From Minwuiaceae bacterium (GTDB taxonomy: Bacteria; Pseudomonadota; Alphaproteobacteria; Minwuiales; Minwuiaceae), in contig JANQEE010000069.1 of the NCBI GenBank assembly GCA_028278525.1, forward strand, positions 124,001-188,000: a DNA stretch of 64,000 nt, in the 5' to 3' direction. The notes below the pieces were generated by a model that was given only the letters and a program-made list of their open reading frames with translations, was not told the DNA's origin and made no database searches. Each line of letters starts with the position of its first letter. Within the stretch, counting starts at the first letter, position 1. Of the stretch, positions 1 to 8,964 are shown piece by piece. Position numbers and translations under genes: made by a program.

Positions 1-1
1 G

Positions 2-358
2 GAGGTGCTGCTGGATCCCCTGCCCTACCGACCGCGGCCGAACCGGCAGAAGTACAACCTTCTGCTGAAGGAGTTCGCGCATCGTGTCGGCGACCCGAAC
101 ATCGGCGGCAGCACACGGCGGCCGATCGTCACCGCCTACCGCCAGGACGCGCTGCGCTGCGTGCACTTCCTAAACCGGGAAGGTCCGCTGAAAGTCTCGC
201 TGCTGCGCGATATGAGCGGCACCGCACGCGCCGCCGGGATTCTGCAAAAGGATGTCTATGGCTGGTTTCAACGGGTCGAGCGGGGCATTTACACCCTGTC
301 GCCAAAAGGACGCGAGGCCGCCGTCACCTACGCGGACGTTATCGAGACGTTGCAGTAA
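2..358 (+). CDS. DUF2161-type PD-(D/E)XK-like protein, C-terminal part (5' end outside window)
   Basis: The open frame runs in from the left edge and ends at TAA, so only about 118 C-terminal residues are visible. They read like the C-terminal half of the DUF2161 family (predicted PD-(D/E)XK nuclease-like domain): the run YRPRPNR, then REFAHRVGDPN, then GGSTRRPIVTAYRQDALRC, and a closing winged-helix-like stretch with YGWFQRVERGIYTLSPKG. The GTG at base 5 is probably not the true start, because the frame is open upstream of it. The nuclease core that would carry the catalytic residues is not in the window, so activity cannot be judged. It is convergent with the following reverse-strand gene, 12 bases away. 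Confidence 0.7.
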   Translation, partial: EVLLDPLPYRPRPNRQKYNLLLKEFAHRVGDPNIGGSTRRPIVTAYRQDALRCVHFLNREGPLKVSLLRDMSGTARAAGILQKDVYGWFQRVERGIYTLSPKGREAAVTYADVIETLQ

Positions 359-370
359 CGCCGAGAGCGA

Positions 371-1423
371 TCATCCGTGTTTCAGGCGGGCTTCGCGGAT
401 GAAGCGCATATCCGTCGCGGTTTCATAATCGATCCGCCAGTCGCGGTTGGCGTTGTGGAACCAGACATTGGCGCCGTTGTTGAAATCCGCTTCCTCGATC
501 AGTCCGTCGTAATTCCAGATCGACTTGAAGAACGCGATTTCGCGGCGCACCCGTTCCGGCCCGAAGCGGCCGAGAAACTTCTCGCCGATCGTCTTGTAGA
601 TGACGTCCACGTCCTGGTCCCGCAGCCAGCGCATCGCGGCGTACATGGCATTTATGTAGCGTTGGGTCAGGTCGGGGCTCTGCGCGATGGTTTCCTCCAG
701 CACATAGACCACCGTGGTCGGGATGTTGCCGCCGAACGTCACCGTCCACCGGGCGTCGTCGGAGACATCGAACAACAGCTTGCCGAAGCCCTGTTCCTCC
801 GCATGGAACGCCCAGATCGGCAGCACCATGGCGGCATCGAAGCGGCCTTCCCGAAGGCCATCCAGCACGCCGTTCGCACCGCCGCCGTCGACCCAGCGGA
901 ACTGATCGCCGACGCCGAACCGTTCGAGAATATAGGTGCCGTAGAGCCAGGGGCCGGAACCGATCCCGGTTGCCGCAATGGCCGGCTTGGACCCGTCCGG
1001 GCGCCGGTACTCCGCCAGCATGGCGATGGAATTGACGCCGCCGTCATAGAGATCCTTGCGGATCATGATATTCGCATAGGAACACCGGCGGTCGGTTGCC
1101 ATCAGCATCTTGGCCGTCTTACCGCGGCCGATGATCTGCAGCGGATGGCCGGAATCGCCGAGCGCGTAGCCGACCTGACCGGTCGCCAGGATGCGGCGGA
1201 CGTTGGAGCCGCCCTTGCCTTCGATCACCAAAAGCGTGATCCCTTCGTCGGCCATGAAGCCCAGTTCCTGGGCGACCATGTGCGCGGCATATATCGTTCT
1301 GTCGGTGGAATGCGACGCCGTTACCGGCAGCGCCTGGGATTGCCCACTGCGAACTGCATAGAACAGAGTCGTCCCGCCCGCCGCGGCGCCGGCGATGAAA
1401 TCCCTGCGACCGATCCGCTCCAT
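371..1423 (-). CDS. ABC transporter substrate-binding protein, NMT1/THI5-like
   Basis: A 350-aa periplasmic solute-binding protein. The chosen ATG (complement of 1421-1423) has AAGGAG about 7 bases upstream and opens with MERIGRRDFIAGAAAGG, a twin-arginine-type leader; an 18-residue in-frame extension without a ribosome site is rejected. The body shows the NMT1/SsuA pattern: YAAHMVAQELGFMADEGI, then a GKGGSNVRRILATGQVGYALGD segment, then a second-lobe GGGANGVLDGLREGRFDAAM. No permease or ATPase gene is adjacent, so it may work with a transporter elsewhere or be an orphan sensor-type binder. It is divergent from the CoA-transferase, sharing a 165-base promoter interval. Ligand unknown; pyrimidine-like or sulfonate-like compounds are typical for the family. 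Confidence 0.78.
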   Translation of the reverse strand: MERIGRRDFIAGAAAGGTTLFYAVRSGQSQALPVTASHSTDRTIYAAHMVAQELGFMADEGITLLVIEGKGGSNVRRILATGQVGYALGDSGHPLQIIGRGKTAKMLMATDRRCSYANIMIRKDLYDGGVNSIAMLAEYRRPDGSKPAIAATGIGSGPWLYGTYILERFGVGDQFRWVDGGGANGVLDGLREGRFDAAMVLPIWAFHAEEQGFGKLLFDVSDDARWTVTFGGNIPTTVVYVLEETIAQSPDLTQRYINAMYAAMRWLRDQDVDVIYKTIGEKFLGRFGPERVRREIAFFKSIWNYDGLIEEADFNNGANVWFHNANRDWRIDYETATDMRFIREARLKHG

Positions 1424-1588
1424 ACCCAACTCCTTCGCGCCAACACAGTCGTCAAGCGGCGGCGATCGCCCCGACAAACCCGCGCCGCGCCCCCTCGACC
1501 TCGGCCCGGGAAGCGGCTAGACAAGACGGTGCGAGGCAACGCCAGCGCACCGGTACGCCGCGTCCAGTCAACCGAGAGGATCCAAATA

Positions 1589-2755
1589 ATGCACCAAAAC
1601 GAACAGAATGTGGGACCCTTGAGCGGCGTCACCATTGTCGACCTGACCCGCGTGCTGGCCGGCCCCTATTGCACGATGGTCCTATACGACCTGGGCGCCA
1701 CGGTGATTAAGGTGGAGGCACCCGGCACAGGCGACGACGCGCGCCACATCGGACCGTTCATCAAGGGCACGTCCGCTTATTTCAGTTCGTTGAACCGCGG
1801 CAAGCAGAGTATCGCGTTGAACCTGAAAGACGCGGACGACAAGCAAGTGTTCGAGAAGCTGCTGGAGCGGGCCGACGTGCTGGTCGAGAACTACCGGCCG
1901 GGCACCATGGAGAAACTCGGCTACGGCTTCGAGACGCTGCATGCGAAGTACCCGAAGCTGATCTACGCCGCCGCGTCGGGCTTCGGCCAGACCGGGCCGT
2001 ACCGGGCCCGCGCCGCCTATGACATGGTGGTGCAGGGCATGGGCGGCATCATGAGCGTGACCGGCCACGACGGCGCGCCGCCGACCCGCGTCGGCACTTC
2101 CATCGGCGACATCACCGCCGGGCTGTTCACCGCCATCGGGATCAACGCCGCGCTGTACCACCGCACGCAAACGGGCGAGGGTACGATGATCGACGTGGCC
2201 ATGCTGGATTGCCAGGTCGCGATATTGGAGAACGCGATCGCGCGCTATTTCGCGTCCGGCAAACCGCCCGGCCCGCTGGGCGCGCGGCATCCGTCGATCA
2301 CGCCGTTCGCGGCCTACGCCACGGCGGATGGGCACGTCATCATCGCCGCAGGCAACGACAAGCTGTTCGCCGACCTGGCGCAGGCGATCGAGCGGCCCGA
2401 GCTGCTGGACGATCCGCGTTTCGCCAGCAACGATGAGCGCTGCCAGAACGTCGACGCGTTGGCCGAGCAGTTGGAAACGACGCTTAAGGCCAAGCCGACC
2501 GCGGACTGGCTGGCGATCCTGGACCGCGCCGGCATCCCATGCGGGCCGATCAACAACGTCGAACAGGCGCTGAACGACGAGCAGGTGCGGGCGCGCAACA
2601 TGGTGGTGACGGCGGAAGACGCGACGGCCGGCAGCATCAGCATGGCCGGCAATCCGATAAAAATGTCCGCCTTCGCCGATCCGGCAACGCGCGGTGCGGT
2701 GCCGGCGCTGGACGGCGACCGCGCGGCGATCCTGAAAGCGCTGGGGGATGGGTAA
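1589..2755 (+). CDS. Family III CoA-transferase (CaiB/BaiF)
   Basis: A 388-aa cytosolic CoA-transferase that would move CoA between carboxylic acids. The N-terminus LSGVTIVDLTRVLAGPYCTM and the following LGATVIKVEAPGTGDDAR are the family hallmark; VLVENYRPGTMEKLG and AASGFGQTGPY follow. Asp207 in the block IDVAMLD aligns with the active-site aspartate of formyl-CoA transferase. The ATG at 1589 is preceded by GAGAGGA at 8 bases; the open frame continues far upstream but without family similarity. It heads a tightly spaced forward run (21 bases to the isochorismatase gene). The acid substrate cannot be read from sequence. Confidence 0.88.
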   Translation: MHQNEQNVGPLSGVTIVDLTRVLAGPYCTMVLYDLGATVIKVEAPGTGDDARHIGPFIKGTSAYFSSLNRGKQSIALNLKDADDKQVFEKLLERADVLVENYRPGTMEKLGYGFETLHAKYPKLIYAAASGFGQTGPYRARAAYDMVVQGMGGIMSVTGHDGAPPTRVGTSIGDITAGLFTAIGINAALYHRTQTGEGTMIDVAMLDCQVAILENAIARYFASGKPPGPLGARHPSITPFAAYATADGHVIIAAGNDKLFADLAQAIERPELLDDPRFASNDERCQNVDALAEQLETTLKAKPTADWLAILDRAGIPCGPINNVEQALNDEQVRARNMVVTAEDATAGSISMAGNPIKMSAFADPATRGAVPALDGDRAAILKALGDG

Positions 2756-2776
2756 CGACAGCGGGGAGAATGCAAT

Positions 2777-3538
2777 ATGACTGACATAGGGCCGGCGCCG
2801 AACAACCGTTGGCGCGTTACCGACGACAAGGTCGACATGACCCGACCGCCGGCGGCCAGCCGGCCGGTGCAACTGGCTGCGGAGCCGCGCGATGTCGTTA
2901 TCGACCTGGCGCGGACGTCGATCCTGGTGATCGACATGCAGAACGATTTCTGCCATCCGGAAGGCCGCGCCGCGCAACTGGGCGGCGATGTCGGGCCGGC
3001 GCGACGCCCAATCGAGCCATTGCAACGACTGCTGCCGGCGCTGCGCGACGCCGGCGCGTCCGTCGTCTGGGTCAATTGGGGCAACCGGCCGGACCGTCTG
3101 AACCTCAGCCCGTCGCTGCTGGCATCGTTCCAACGCAACGGCGAGGGGATCGGCATCGGCGATCCGCTGCCACAAGGCGGCGCGCCGGTTCTGGAAAAAG
3201 ACAGCTGGGATTCGGCCATCGTCGCCGAACTGGAGACCAATCAGAAAGACGTGTTCGTCGACAAGTACCGGATCAGCGGCTTCTGGGACACGCCGCTGGA
3301 CAGCATCCTGCGCAACCTGGGCGTCACCACCCTGCTGTTTGCCGGGGTCAACGCCGACCAATGCGTGATGTGCACCCTGCAGGACGCCAACTTCCTGGGC
3401 TACGACTGCCTGTTCGTCGAGGATTGCACGGCGACGTCGTCGCCGGACTTCTGCATGCAGGCAACCTTGTATAACGTGAAGCGCTGCTTCGGATTCGTGA
3501 CACGGGCGGACACAGTTGTGTCGGCAATCGAGGGCTGA
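2777..3538 (+). CDS. Isochorismatase-family cysteine hydrolase (RutB-like amidohydrolase)
   Basis: A 253-aa cysteine hydrolase. The triad is visible: Asp53 in ILVIDMQNDF, Lys163 in DKYRISGF and Cys196 in GVNADQCV, the last within the cis-peptide block of the family. The N-terminal 45 residues are a Pro/Arg-rich extension. The VVWVNWG and KYRISGF region resembles ureidoacrylate amidohydrolase RutB more than isochorismatase, and the next gene is a RidA protein, as rutB is followed by rutC in rut operons. There is no rutA, so pyrimidine ring cleavage by the Rut route is not supported here. A likely role is hydrolysis of a carbamoyl or amide compound. Confidence 0.82.
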   Translation: MTDIGPAPNNRWRVTDDKVDMTRPPAASRPVQLAAEPRDVVIDLARTSILVIDMQNDFCHPEGRAAQLGGDVGPARRPIEPLQRLLPALRDAGASVVWVNWGNRPDRLNLSPSLLASFQRNGEGIGIGDPLPQGGAPVLEKDSWDSAIVAELETNQKDVFVDKYRISGFWDTPLDSILRNLGVTTLLFAGVNADQCVMCTLQDANFLGYDCLFVEDCTATSSPDFCMQATLYNVKRCFGFVTRADTVVSAIEG

Positions 3539-3543
3539 GCGTA

Positions 3544-3942
3544 ATGAGCCACACCATCATCAACCCGCCGCCGATCCTGGTCCATCCGACCACGGGGCCG
3601 TACAACCACGCACTGGAGATACAGCCCGACCTGCGCTGGGTCGTGGTATCCGGTCAGGTTCCGCTGGCCCCGGACGGCACAATCCCTAAGGGCATCGAGG
3701 CACAGACCAAGCTGGTCTGGCAGAACCTGATCCATATCCTGGCCGAGGCCGGCATGGATATGACGGACGTGGTGAAGCTTACCCACTACGTAACCGGCCG
3801 CGAGCATCTGGAAGGCTATAACCGGGCGCGCGCCGAATTCATGGGCGACGTGAAGCCGGCCTCGACACTGCTGCTGATCTCGGGCCTGGCGCGGCCCGAA
3901 TTCCTGGTCGAAGTGGACCTGATGGCCGCCAAAGCGCCATGA
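3544..3942 (+). CDS. RidA/YjgF/YER057c family enamine/imine deaminase
   Basis: A 132-aa protein of standard RidA size. It shows TTGPYNHALEI, then VVVSGQVPLAPDGTI, and MTDVVKLTHYVTGREHLEGYN, all in family order. The catalytic-site arginine usually found near the C-terminus (R in x-C/A-R-x-E-L) is represented by the ARPEFLVEVDL segment. Family members hydrolyse reactive enamines/imines, or aminoacrylate-type peracids in the Rut pathway. The start is 5 bases after the isochorismatase stop and the end overlaps the next gene by 4 bases, so co-translation is likely. It probably acts on the product of the upstream amidohydrolase; that is inference from order. Confidence 0.88.
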   Translation: MSHTIINPPPILVHPTTGPYNHALEIQPDLRWVVVSGQVPLAPDGTIPKGIEAQTKLVWQNLIHILAEAGMDMTDVVKLTHYVTGREHLEGYNRARAEFMGDVKPASTLLLISGLARPEFLVEVDLMAAKAP

Positions 3943-4523
3943 ACGTCCTGGTGCTGTATGCCCATCCGGTCGAGACGAGCTACCAGGCGGCATTGCACGA
4001 ACGGGCGGTGGCGGCGCTGACCGAGGCCGGTCACGACGTCGACGATTGCGACCTGTACGCCGAGGGGTTCGATCCCGTGCTGGGACGGAGCGAACGGCTG
4101 GGGTATCACGACACCGCAACCAATACGGCGCCCGTCAAAGACTACGTAGAGCGGCTGAAACGGGCGGAAGCTCTGGTACTGGTGTTTCCGACCTGGTGCT
4201 ATGGCCCGCCGGCGATCCTGAAAGGGTTTTTCGACCGGGTGCTGCTGCCGGGCTTCGCGTTCCGCCTGACTGACGACGGCAAGGTCGAGCCGAACCTGCG
4301 GCACATTCGGAAGCTCGCCGCCGTGGTTACCTATGGCCGCGGCCGTCTTGCCTCTCTCTATATGGGCGACCCGCCGCGCAAATACGTCACCCGCTACTGG
4401 AAGTGGTATGTGCGGCGCGGCGCGAAGATTACATACCTGGCCCACTACGACATGAACCGCTCGACGCCGGCCGGGCGAGAGCGGTTCCTGGAACGGGTCG
4501 GACAGGAACTGGCGCGGTTCTGA
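3939..4523 (+). CDS. NAD(P)H-dependent oxidoreductase, flavodoxin-fold (NQO1/KefF-like), copy 1
   Basis: A 194-aa flavodoxin-fold reductase. MNVLVLYAHPVETSYQAALH is the FMN/FAD phosphate-binding start of NQO/KefF-type quinone reductases, and VFPTWCYGPPAILKGFFDRV is the flavin-ring/dimer segment. The ATG overlaps the RidA stop by 4 bases. The next gene is a clear paralogue in the same frame relationship (TGATG overlap), so the pair arose by tandem duplication and could form a heterodimer. The role beside amidohydrolase and RidA genes may be reduction of a quinone-like or nitro-type intermediate; no substrate can be assigned. Confidence 0.85.
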   Translation: MNVLVLYAHPVETSYQAALHERAVAALTEAGHDVDDCDLYAEGFDPVLGRSERLGYHDTATNTAPVKDYVERLKRAEALVLVFPTWCYGPPAILKGFFDRVLLPGFAFRLTDDGKVEPNLRHIRKLAAVVTYGRGRLASLYMGDPPRKYVTRYWKWYVRRGAKITYLAHYDMNRSTPAGRERFLERVGQELARF

Positions 4524-5110
4524 TGCGAGTCCTGGTGGTCTATGCGCATCCGGTCGCGGAGAGCTTCTGCGCCGCGCTGCACGGCAAGGCGCTGGCGGCC
4601 CTGGAACGGGCCGGCCATGAGGTGCGGGACCTGGACCTATACGCGATGGACTTCCAGCCGGTGCTGACCCGGCAGGAGCGGATCGACTACGACGATGCGG
4701 CGCTGAACACGCGAAACATCGAAGACCATGTCGCCCATATCCGCTGGGCGGAGGCGCTGCTGTTCGTCTATCCGACCTGGTGGTACGGACTGCCCGCCAT
4801 CCTGAAAGGCTGGCTGGACCGGGTCTGGGTGCCGGAGGTGACGTTTCACATGCCGGTCGGCAACCAGCCGATCCGGCCCGCGATGACGCATATCCGCAAG
4901 ATCGGCGGCATTTCGACCTACGGCGCGCCGTGGTGGTGGACCCGCGTGGTCGGCGACCCCGGCCGGCGGACGCTGATGCGCGGGATCAAACCGCTCTGCC
5001 ACAAGAAGTGCCGGACCCTGTGGCTGGCGCACTACAAGATGGACAGTTCGACGCCGGTCAGCCGGGCCGCATTTCTGGAGAAGGTCGAGCGTGCGGTAGA
5101 ACGGTTCTAG
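4523..5110 (+). CDS. NAD(P)H-dependent oxidoreductase, flavodoxin-fold, copy 2
   Basis: A 195-aa paralogue of the preceding gene. It has the same opening MRVLVVYAHPVAESFCAALH and the segment VYPTWWYGLPAILKGWLDRV, then HMPVGNQPIRPAMTHIRKIGG as in typical NQO-family flavoproteins. The ATG shares one base with the upstream stop (TGATG), a termination-reinitiation arrangement; a 40-residue in-frame extension into the upstream gene is rejected because it lacks similarity. The Cys of copy 1 in PTWCYG is Trp here, as in most family members. The stop is followed by 163 bases with no gene before the symporter. Confidence 0.85.
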   Translation: MRVLVVYAHPVAESFCAALHGKALAALERAGHEVRDLDLYAMDFQPVLTRQERIDYDDAALNTRNIEDHVAHIRWAEALLFVYPTWWYGLPAILKGWLDRVWVPEVTFHMPVGNQPIRPAMTHIRKIGGISTYGAPWWWTRVVGDPGRRTLMRGIKPLCHKKCRTLWLAHYKMDSSTPVSRAAFLEKVERAVERF

Positions 5111-5273
5111 TGCATGATCGTTTTGGGCCAAGCCACCCGTTCCCATTAAAAGAGATCACGCCGGCTTCGCTAAGAGTTGATCTCCCGCGACGATAGAATG
5201 ACTTACCTACAGACCTGGGTACGGCATAGTGCGGCGCTTTATCGCCGTCGCTTCATTCCAGCCTGAGGTTTCC

Positions 5274-6674
5274 ATGTCCGAGCAGACCGTCGTTCTCGCC
5301 ATCGTCACGGGTATGGTGGCGCTGATGAGCCTTTACTTCAGCCCCCGCGCCCGCCATATCGGCTCGTTCTTCGGCGGCCGCGACGCGGCGGACCGGGCGC
5401 CCGGCGTGCTGATGCTGACGTTTTCGCAGGTAACCACCTGGATCTTCGCGCGGTCGATCATGAACGCCGCGATCCTGGGCTACTTCTACGGGATCGGCGG
5501 CGCGCTCGCCTATGCGGCCTATTACCTGTCCTTTCTCACCGGCGCCTGGATCATCCGGAGCCTGCGGTTCCGACACGGCTATAAGAGTGTGCAGGCTTTC
5601 CTGAGCGACCGGTTCGGCGCGGCCGGGACCGTGAGCTACAATTTCGTGGTCGGCGTCCGGCTGCTGTCCGAAGTCTTCGCCAATCTGCTGGTGATCGGGC
5701 TGATCTTCGGCGCCGACGGCACGGTCGCCTATGTGGCGTCCATCCTGCTGGTCGGTTTCGTCGCGCTCGGCTACTCGCTGCTGGGCGGCCTGAACGCCTC
5801 GATCAGGACCGACGTGATGCAGATGTCGTTCTTCCTGCTGGTACTTGCGGCATTGATCGCGGCGGTGTTCGCGACCGGCAGCTTCGATGTGGGCGCGATT
5901 GTCGGATCGACGCCGGCAGTCGACAATCCCGGATGGGTGCTACTCGCGGTCGCACTGCTGCAGGTCTGGAGCTATCCGCTGCACGATCCGGTGATGATGG
6001 ACCGGGGCTTCATTGCCGACCGCAAGACGACGATCGCAAGCTTCTACCACGCCGGTTGGATCTCCACCCTTTGCATCCTTGCCTTCGGGCTGATCGGCGT
6101 TTGGGCCGGATTGAACAAGTTGCCGGACGAAGGCTTCGTCTCGTCCCTGGCGCGCCTGGTCGGCGACTGGCCGATGCTGATGTTCAACATCGCCCTGGTC
6201 GTCTCCTGCATGTCGACCCTGGACTCGACGTTTTCCAGCACCGCGAAGCTCGCCATCGTCGACATGCGGGTCGGCAAACCGACGGTGACCAACGGGCGGC
6301 TTGCCATGCTGGCCTTCCTGATCGGCGGTCTGCTGATGGTGTTCTTCGGATCGAAAGACCTGTTCGCCGCCGTCGCGGTCTCCGGCACGGCGTCCATGTT
6401 CCTGGCTCCGGTGATCTTTTTCTCGCTGTGGATGGGGCGGACGGACGTGCCGGTCTGGAGCTACCTGGTCGCCTTCTTCACGGCGATGGCGGCCGCCGTG
6501 GTCTATTTCACGGACTCCTCAGGCTATTCGAACGTCGTCGGCGCGCTTACCGGCCTTGAGCATAAGTACGCGAAGTTGCTGTTCCTTTCCGCCGCGACGC
6601 TGACCATCGGGTGCGGCGCGTTCGTGACCGGAATGCTGACCAGTCCCGGCCGGGCGCGAACGGCTAGCGCCTAG
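5274..6674 (+). CDS. Sodium:solute symporter family (SSS) transporter
   Basis: A 466-aa inner-membrane protein with about 12-13 hydrophobic segments. The N-terminal core SFFGGRDAADRAPGVLMLTFSQ, followed by a Trp-Ile-Phe-Ala stretch, and the later SCMSTLDSTFSSTAKLAIVD are characteristic of the SSS (LeuT-fold) family; the latter includes the conserved Ser/Thr of the Na2 site. The ATG chosen (MSEQTVVL) has TGAGG upstream; an earlier in-frame start adds 15 polar residues. It lies 163 bases behind the flavoprotein pair on the same strand and may import the substrate of the 1589-5110 enzymes. Substrate unknown. Confidence 0.85.
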   Translation: MSEQTVVLAIVTGMVALMSLYFSPRARHIGSFFGGRDAADRAPGVLMLTFSQVTTWIFARSIMNAAILGYFYGIGGALAYAAYYLSFLTGAWIIRSLRFRHGYKSVQAFLSDRFGAAGTVSYNFVVGVRLLSEVFANLLVIGLIFGADGTVAYVASILLVGFVALGYSLLGGLNASIRTDVMQMSFFLLVLAALIAAVFATGSFDVGAIVGSTPAVDNPGWVLLAVALLQVWSYPLHDPVMMDRGFIADRKTTIASFYHAGWISTLCILAFGLIGVWAGLNKLPDEGFVSSLARLVGDWPMLMFNIALVVSCMSTLDSTFSSTAKLAIVDMRVGKPTVTNGRLAMLAFLIGGLLMVFFGSKDLFAAVAVSGTASMFLAPVIFFSLWMGRTDVPVWSYLVAFFTAMAAAVVYFTDSSGYSNVVGALTGLEHKYAKLLFLSAATLTIGCGAFVTGMLTSPGRARTASA

Positions 6675-6784
6675 CTAAATGGCCGCCGACGCGGGCCGGC
6701 AATTGACGCGCGAAGTTCACATCTCGTTAACCTTACCAAAAGGATAATGAGCGGACCTTCAACAACAACCAGCCGGTCCGCATC

Positions 6785-8917
6785 GTGTTACAGAGCAACG
6801 CCACGGAATACCTTCAGCCGACGTCCGACGAGGCGGAGCGGATGCGGCTGTTCGCCCTGACCGAGGAAATCGCCCATGTCGGGCACTGGTACTGGAATGT
6901 CGCGGACGGCCGCCTGTTCTGGTCGGACGAGGCCCACCGCATCCACGGCGCCGACCCGGAGCGGTTTTTCCCCACCCTGGAAAGCGCCATCGCGGCGTTC
7001 CACCCGGACGACCGGGTGGCCGTGCTGCAACACCTGACCGGCAGCCTGCACACCCGGGAACCGTTCGATCTGGACGCCCGCCTGATCCGCGCCGACGGCG
7101 CTGAACGCGGCATCGTGTTGCGCGGCCGGCCGGAATTCGACCAGGACGGCCGCGTCGCCGCCGTTTTGGTGGTGCTGCAGGACGTGACCAACCTGCGCTG
7201 GGCCGAGGACCGATACCGCGACGAGGCACCGGCCCCCAAAGCCGCGGACGCGAACGCGGAACCGAGCGATATCGCGAATGCCAACCTGCTGGCTACCGTC
7301 AGCCACGAAATCCGGGCCGCCTTGAACAACATGCTGGGCATGTCGGAACTGCTGCTGGACGGCGAACTGACCGACCGGCAGCGCCAGTTCACCCATACGG
7401 TGCGGGACTCCGGCCAAAGTCTGCTGGACAGCTTGGGCGGCATTGTCGAGTTCTCGGAGATGGAGGCGACGGAGCCCGCCCTGGACAACCAGGATTTCGA
7501 CCTGCTTGCCACCATCGACGGCGTTATCGAATGGCTGGGACCGCGCGCCCACAAGAAGGGGTTAGATATCCCCGCCGTCGTGACGGCGGATGTGCCGACC
7601 GCGCTCCGCGGGGATGCCGGGCGGCTCCGTCAGATACTGCTCAACCTGTTGAGCAACGCCATCAAATTCACCGAGGCCGGCGGCGTCACCCTATCGGTGG
7701 AGACGGCCGATGACGATGCCAAATCCGGCGAAACCGTGCTGCGGTTCGAGGTCAGCGACACGGGTGTCGGCATGACCGCGGAAATGCGGAACGCCCTGTT
7801 CGAAACACCGAAGAAGCACCCTGCGCCCGAGACCGAGCCAACCGGCAACACGGGGCTGGGCCTTGCCGTCTGCCGGCACCTGGTTACCCGGATGGGCGGC
7901 CGTATCGGCGTTGAGGGCAATGCCGGGCAAGGCAGCCGCTTTTGGTTCACCGTGCCGTTGCAACGGCAGCCCGAGGGGAACGAGGCGCCCTGGACCCGAC
8001 CGCTTTCCGACCTGATCGGCCGCCGCGCCGTGGTCGGCGATACCAATGCGGCAAACCGCGCCGCCATCGTCCGGCAGTTGGAGGCGATCGGCATGGAGGT
8101 CTCCTCCGCCGGCGACGCCGGTGAGGTGCTGGGCACGCTGATGGCCGCCGCCAAGGTCGCGGCGCCGATCGACCTGCTGATCCTGGACCGGGCGGTGTTG
8201 GCCGAAGACGGCGGATCGCTTGCCAGACAGCTATGCGGCAACGGCGACCTGGCCAATCCGCAACCGGTGGTGATGGCAACGCCCGAGGAGGCGAAAGAGG
8301 CCGGCGCACGCGTGCTGGTCAAGCCGCTTCGGCCGACCGGGCTGTTGGCTTCGCTGACAAGCCTGGCGGAAAGCCAGGACCCGACGGAGGTGGACGAGCC
8401 GGAACCGGCCGAGCCCGCCATCCGGCCCGACCAAAACCGGCCGATCCTGGTGGTCGAGGGCAACGAAGTCGAACGGCAGCTGGCGACGACGGTGCTGGAA
8501 CATGCGGGATACGAGGCGATAGCCGTGAACAACGGCCACGCGGCTCTGACCGCGCTGGCCGACCGCGACTACGCCGTGGTGCTGATAGACCTCAACATGC
8601 CGGACATAGACGGATTCGAGACCGCACGCAGAATCCGCCGCCTTGACCATGCCCGCGCAAACGTACCGATTATCGCCATGACGGATAGCGTACAGGCGAA
8701 ATCCCGGGAACGGTGCCTGCATGCCGGCATGAACGACTGCATTTCCAAGCCTGTCGACAAGGCGGAACTCGGCAAGAAGATCGACGTCTGGACATCGCTG
8801 GAACGGCCAGCCAACGAAACCAGGATATCCGGCGCATTTCCGGCGCCGTCGGTCGAAGACCGCGTCCTGGCACGGTTGCGCGCCAGGACGGCGAGCGGCC
8901 GCCTCGATCTGTCGTAA
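6785..8917 (+). CDS. PAS-domain hybrid histidine kinase with two receiver domains
   Basis: A soluble hybrid sensor kinase of about 710 aa without membrane segments. Order: PAS fold (about 22-143, VGHWYWNVADGRLFWS), HisKA with His174 in TVSHEIRAALNNMLGMSE, HATPase with N box QILLNLLSNAIKFTEAGG, G1 FEVSDTGVGM and G2 GLGLAVCRHL, a first receiver-like domain (about 415-530) and a canonical second receiver with Asp602 in VVLIDLNMPDIDGFE, Thr in AMTDS and Lys in SKPVD. The first receiver keeps an aspartate (LLILDRAV) but looks degenerate in its acidic pocket. The start is uncertain: GTG at 6785 or the ATG 21 codons later (MRLFALTEE). No response-regulator gene is adjacent. Confidence 0.87.
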   Translation: MLQSNATEYLQPTSDEAERMRLFALTEEIAHVGHWYWNVADGRLFWSDEAHRIHGADPERFFPTLESAIAAFHPDDRVAVLQHLTGSLHTREPFDLDARLIRADGAERGIVLRGRPEFDQDGRVAAVLVVLQDVTNLRWAEDRYRDEAPAPKAADANAEPSDIANANLLATVSHEIRAALNNMLGMSELLLDGELTDRQRQFTHTVRDSGQSLLDSLGGIVEFSEMEATEPALDNQDFDLLATIDGVIEWLGPRAHKKGLDIPAVVTADVPTALRGDAGRLRQILLNLLSNAIKFTEAGGVTLSVETADDDAKSGETVLRFEVSDTGVGMTAEMRNALFETPKKHPAPETEPTGNTGLGLAVCRHLVTRMGGRIGVEGNAGQGSRFWFTVPLQRQPEGNEAPWTRPLSDLIGRRAVVGDTNAANRAAIVRQLEAIGMEVSSAGDAGEVLGTLMAAAKVAAPIDLLILDRAVLAEDGGSLARQLCGNGDLANPQPVVMATPEEAKEAGARVLVKPLRPTGLLASLTSLAESQDPTEVDEPEPAEPAIRPDQNRPILVVEGNEVERQLATTVLEHAGYEAIAVNNGHAALTALADRDYAVVLIDLNMPDIDGFETARRIRRLDHARANVPIIAMTDSVQAKSRERCLHAGMNDCISKPVDKAELGKKIDVWTSLERPANETRISGAFPAPSVEDRVLARLRARTASGRLDLS

Positions 8918-8964
8918 GAGCGGACGGGCGTCTTAGATTACGCCCCGGCGGGCGTTACCGGCGG

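Noticed and set aside
1682..3361. Long antisense open frame opposite the CoA-transferase and isochorismatase genes
   Set aside because: High GC content leaves the opposite strand open by codon bias; the translation is Arg/Gln/His-rich and has no family features, while the forward genes are clear.
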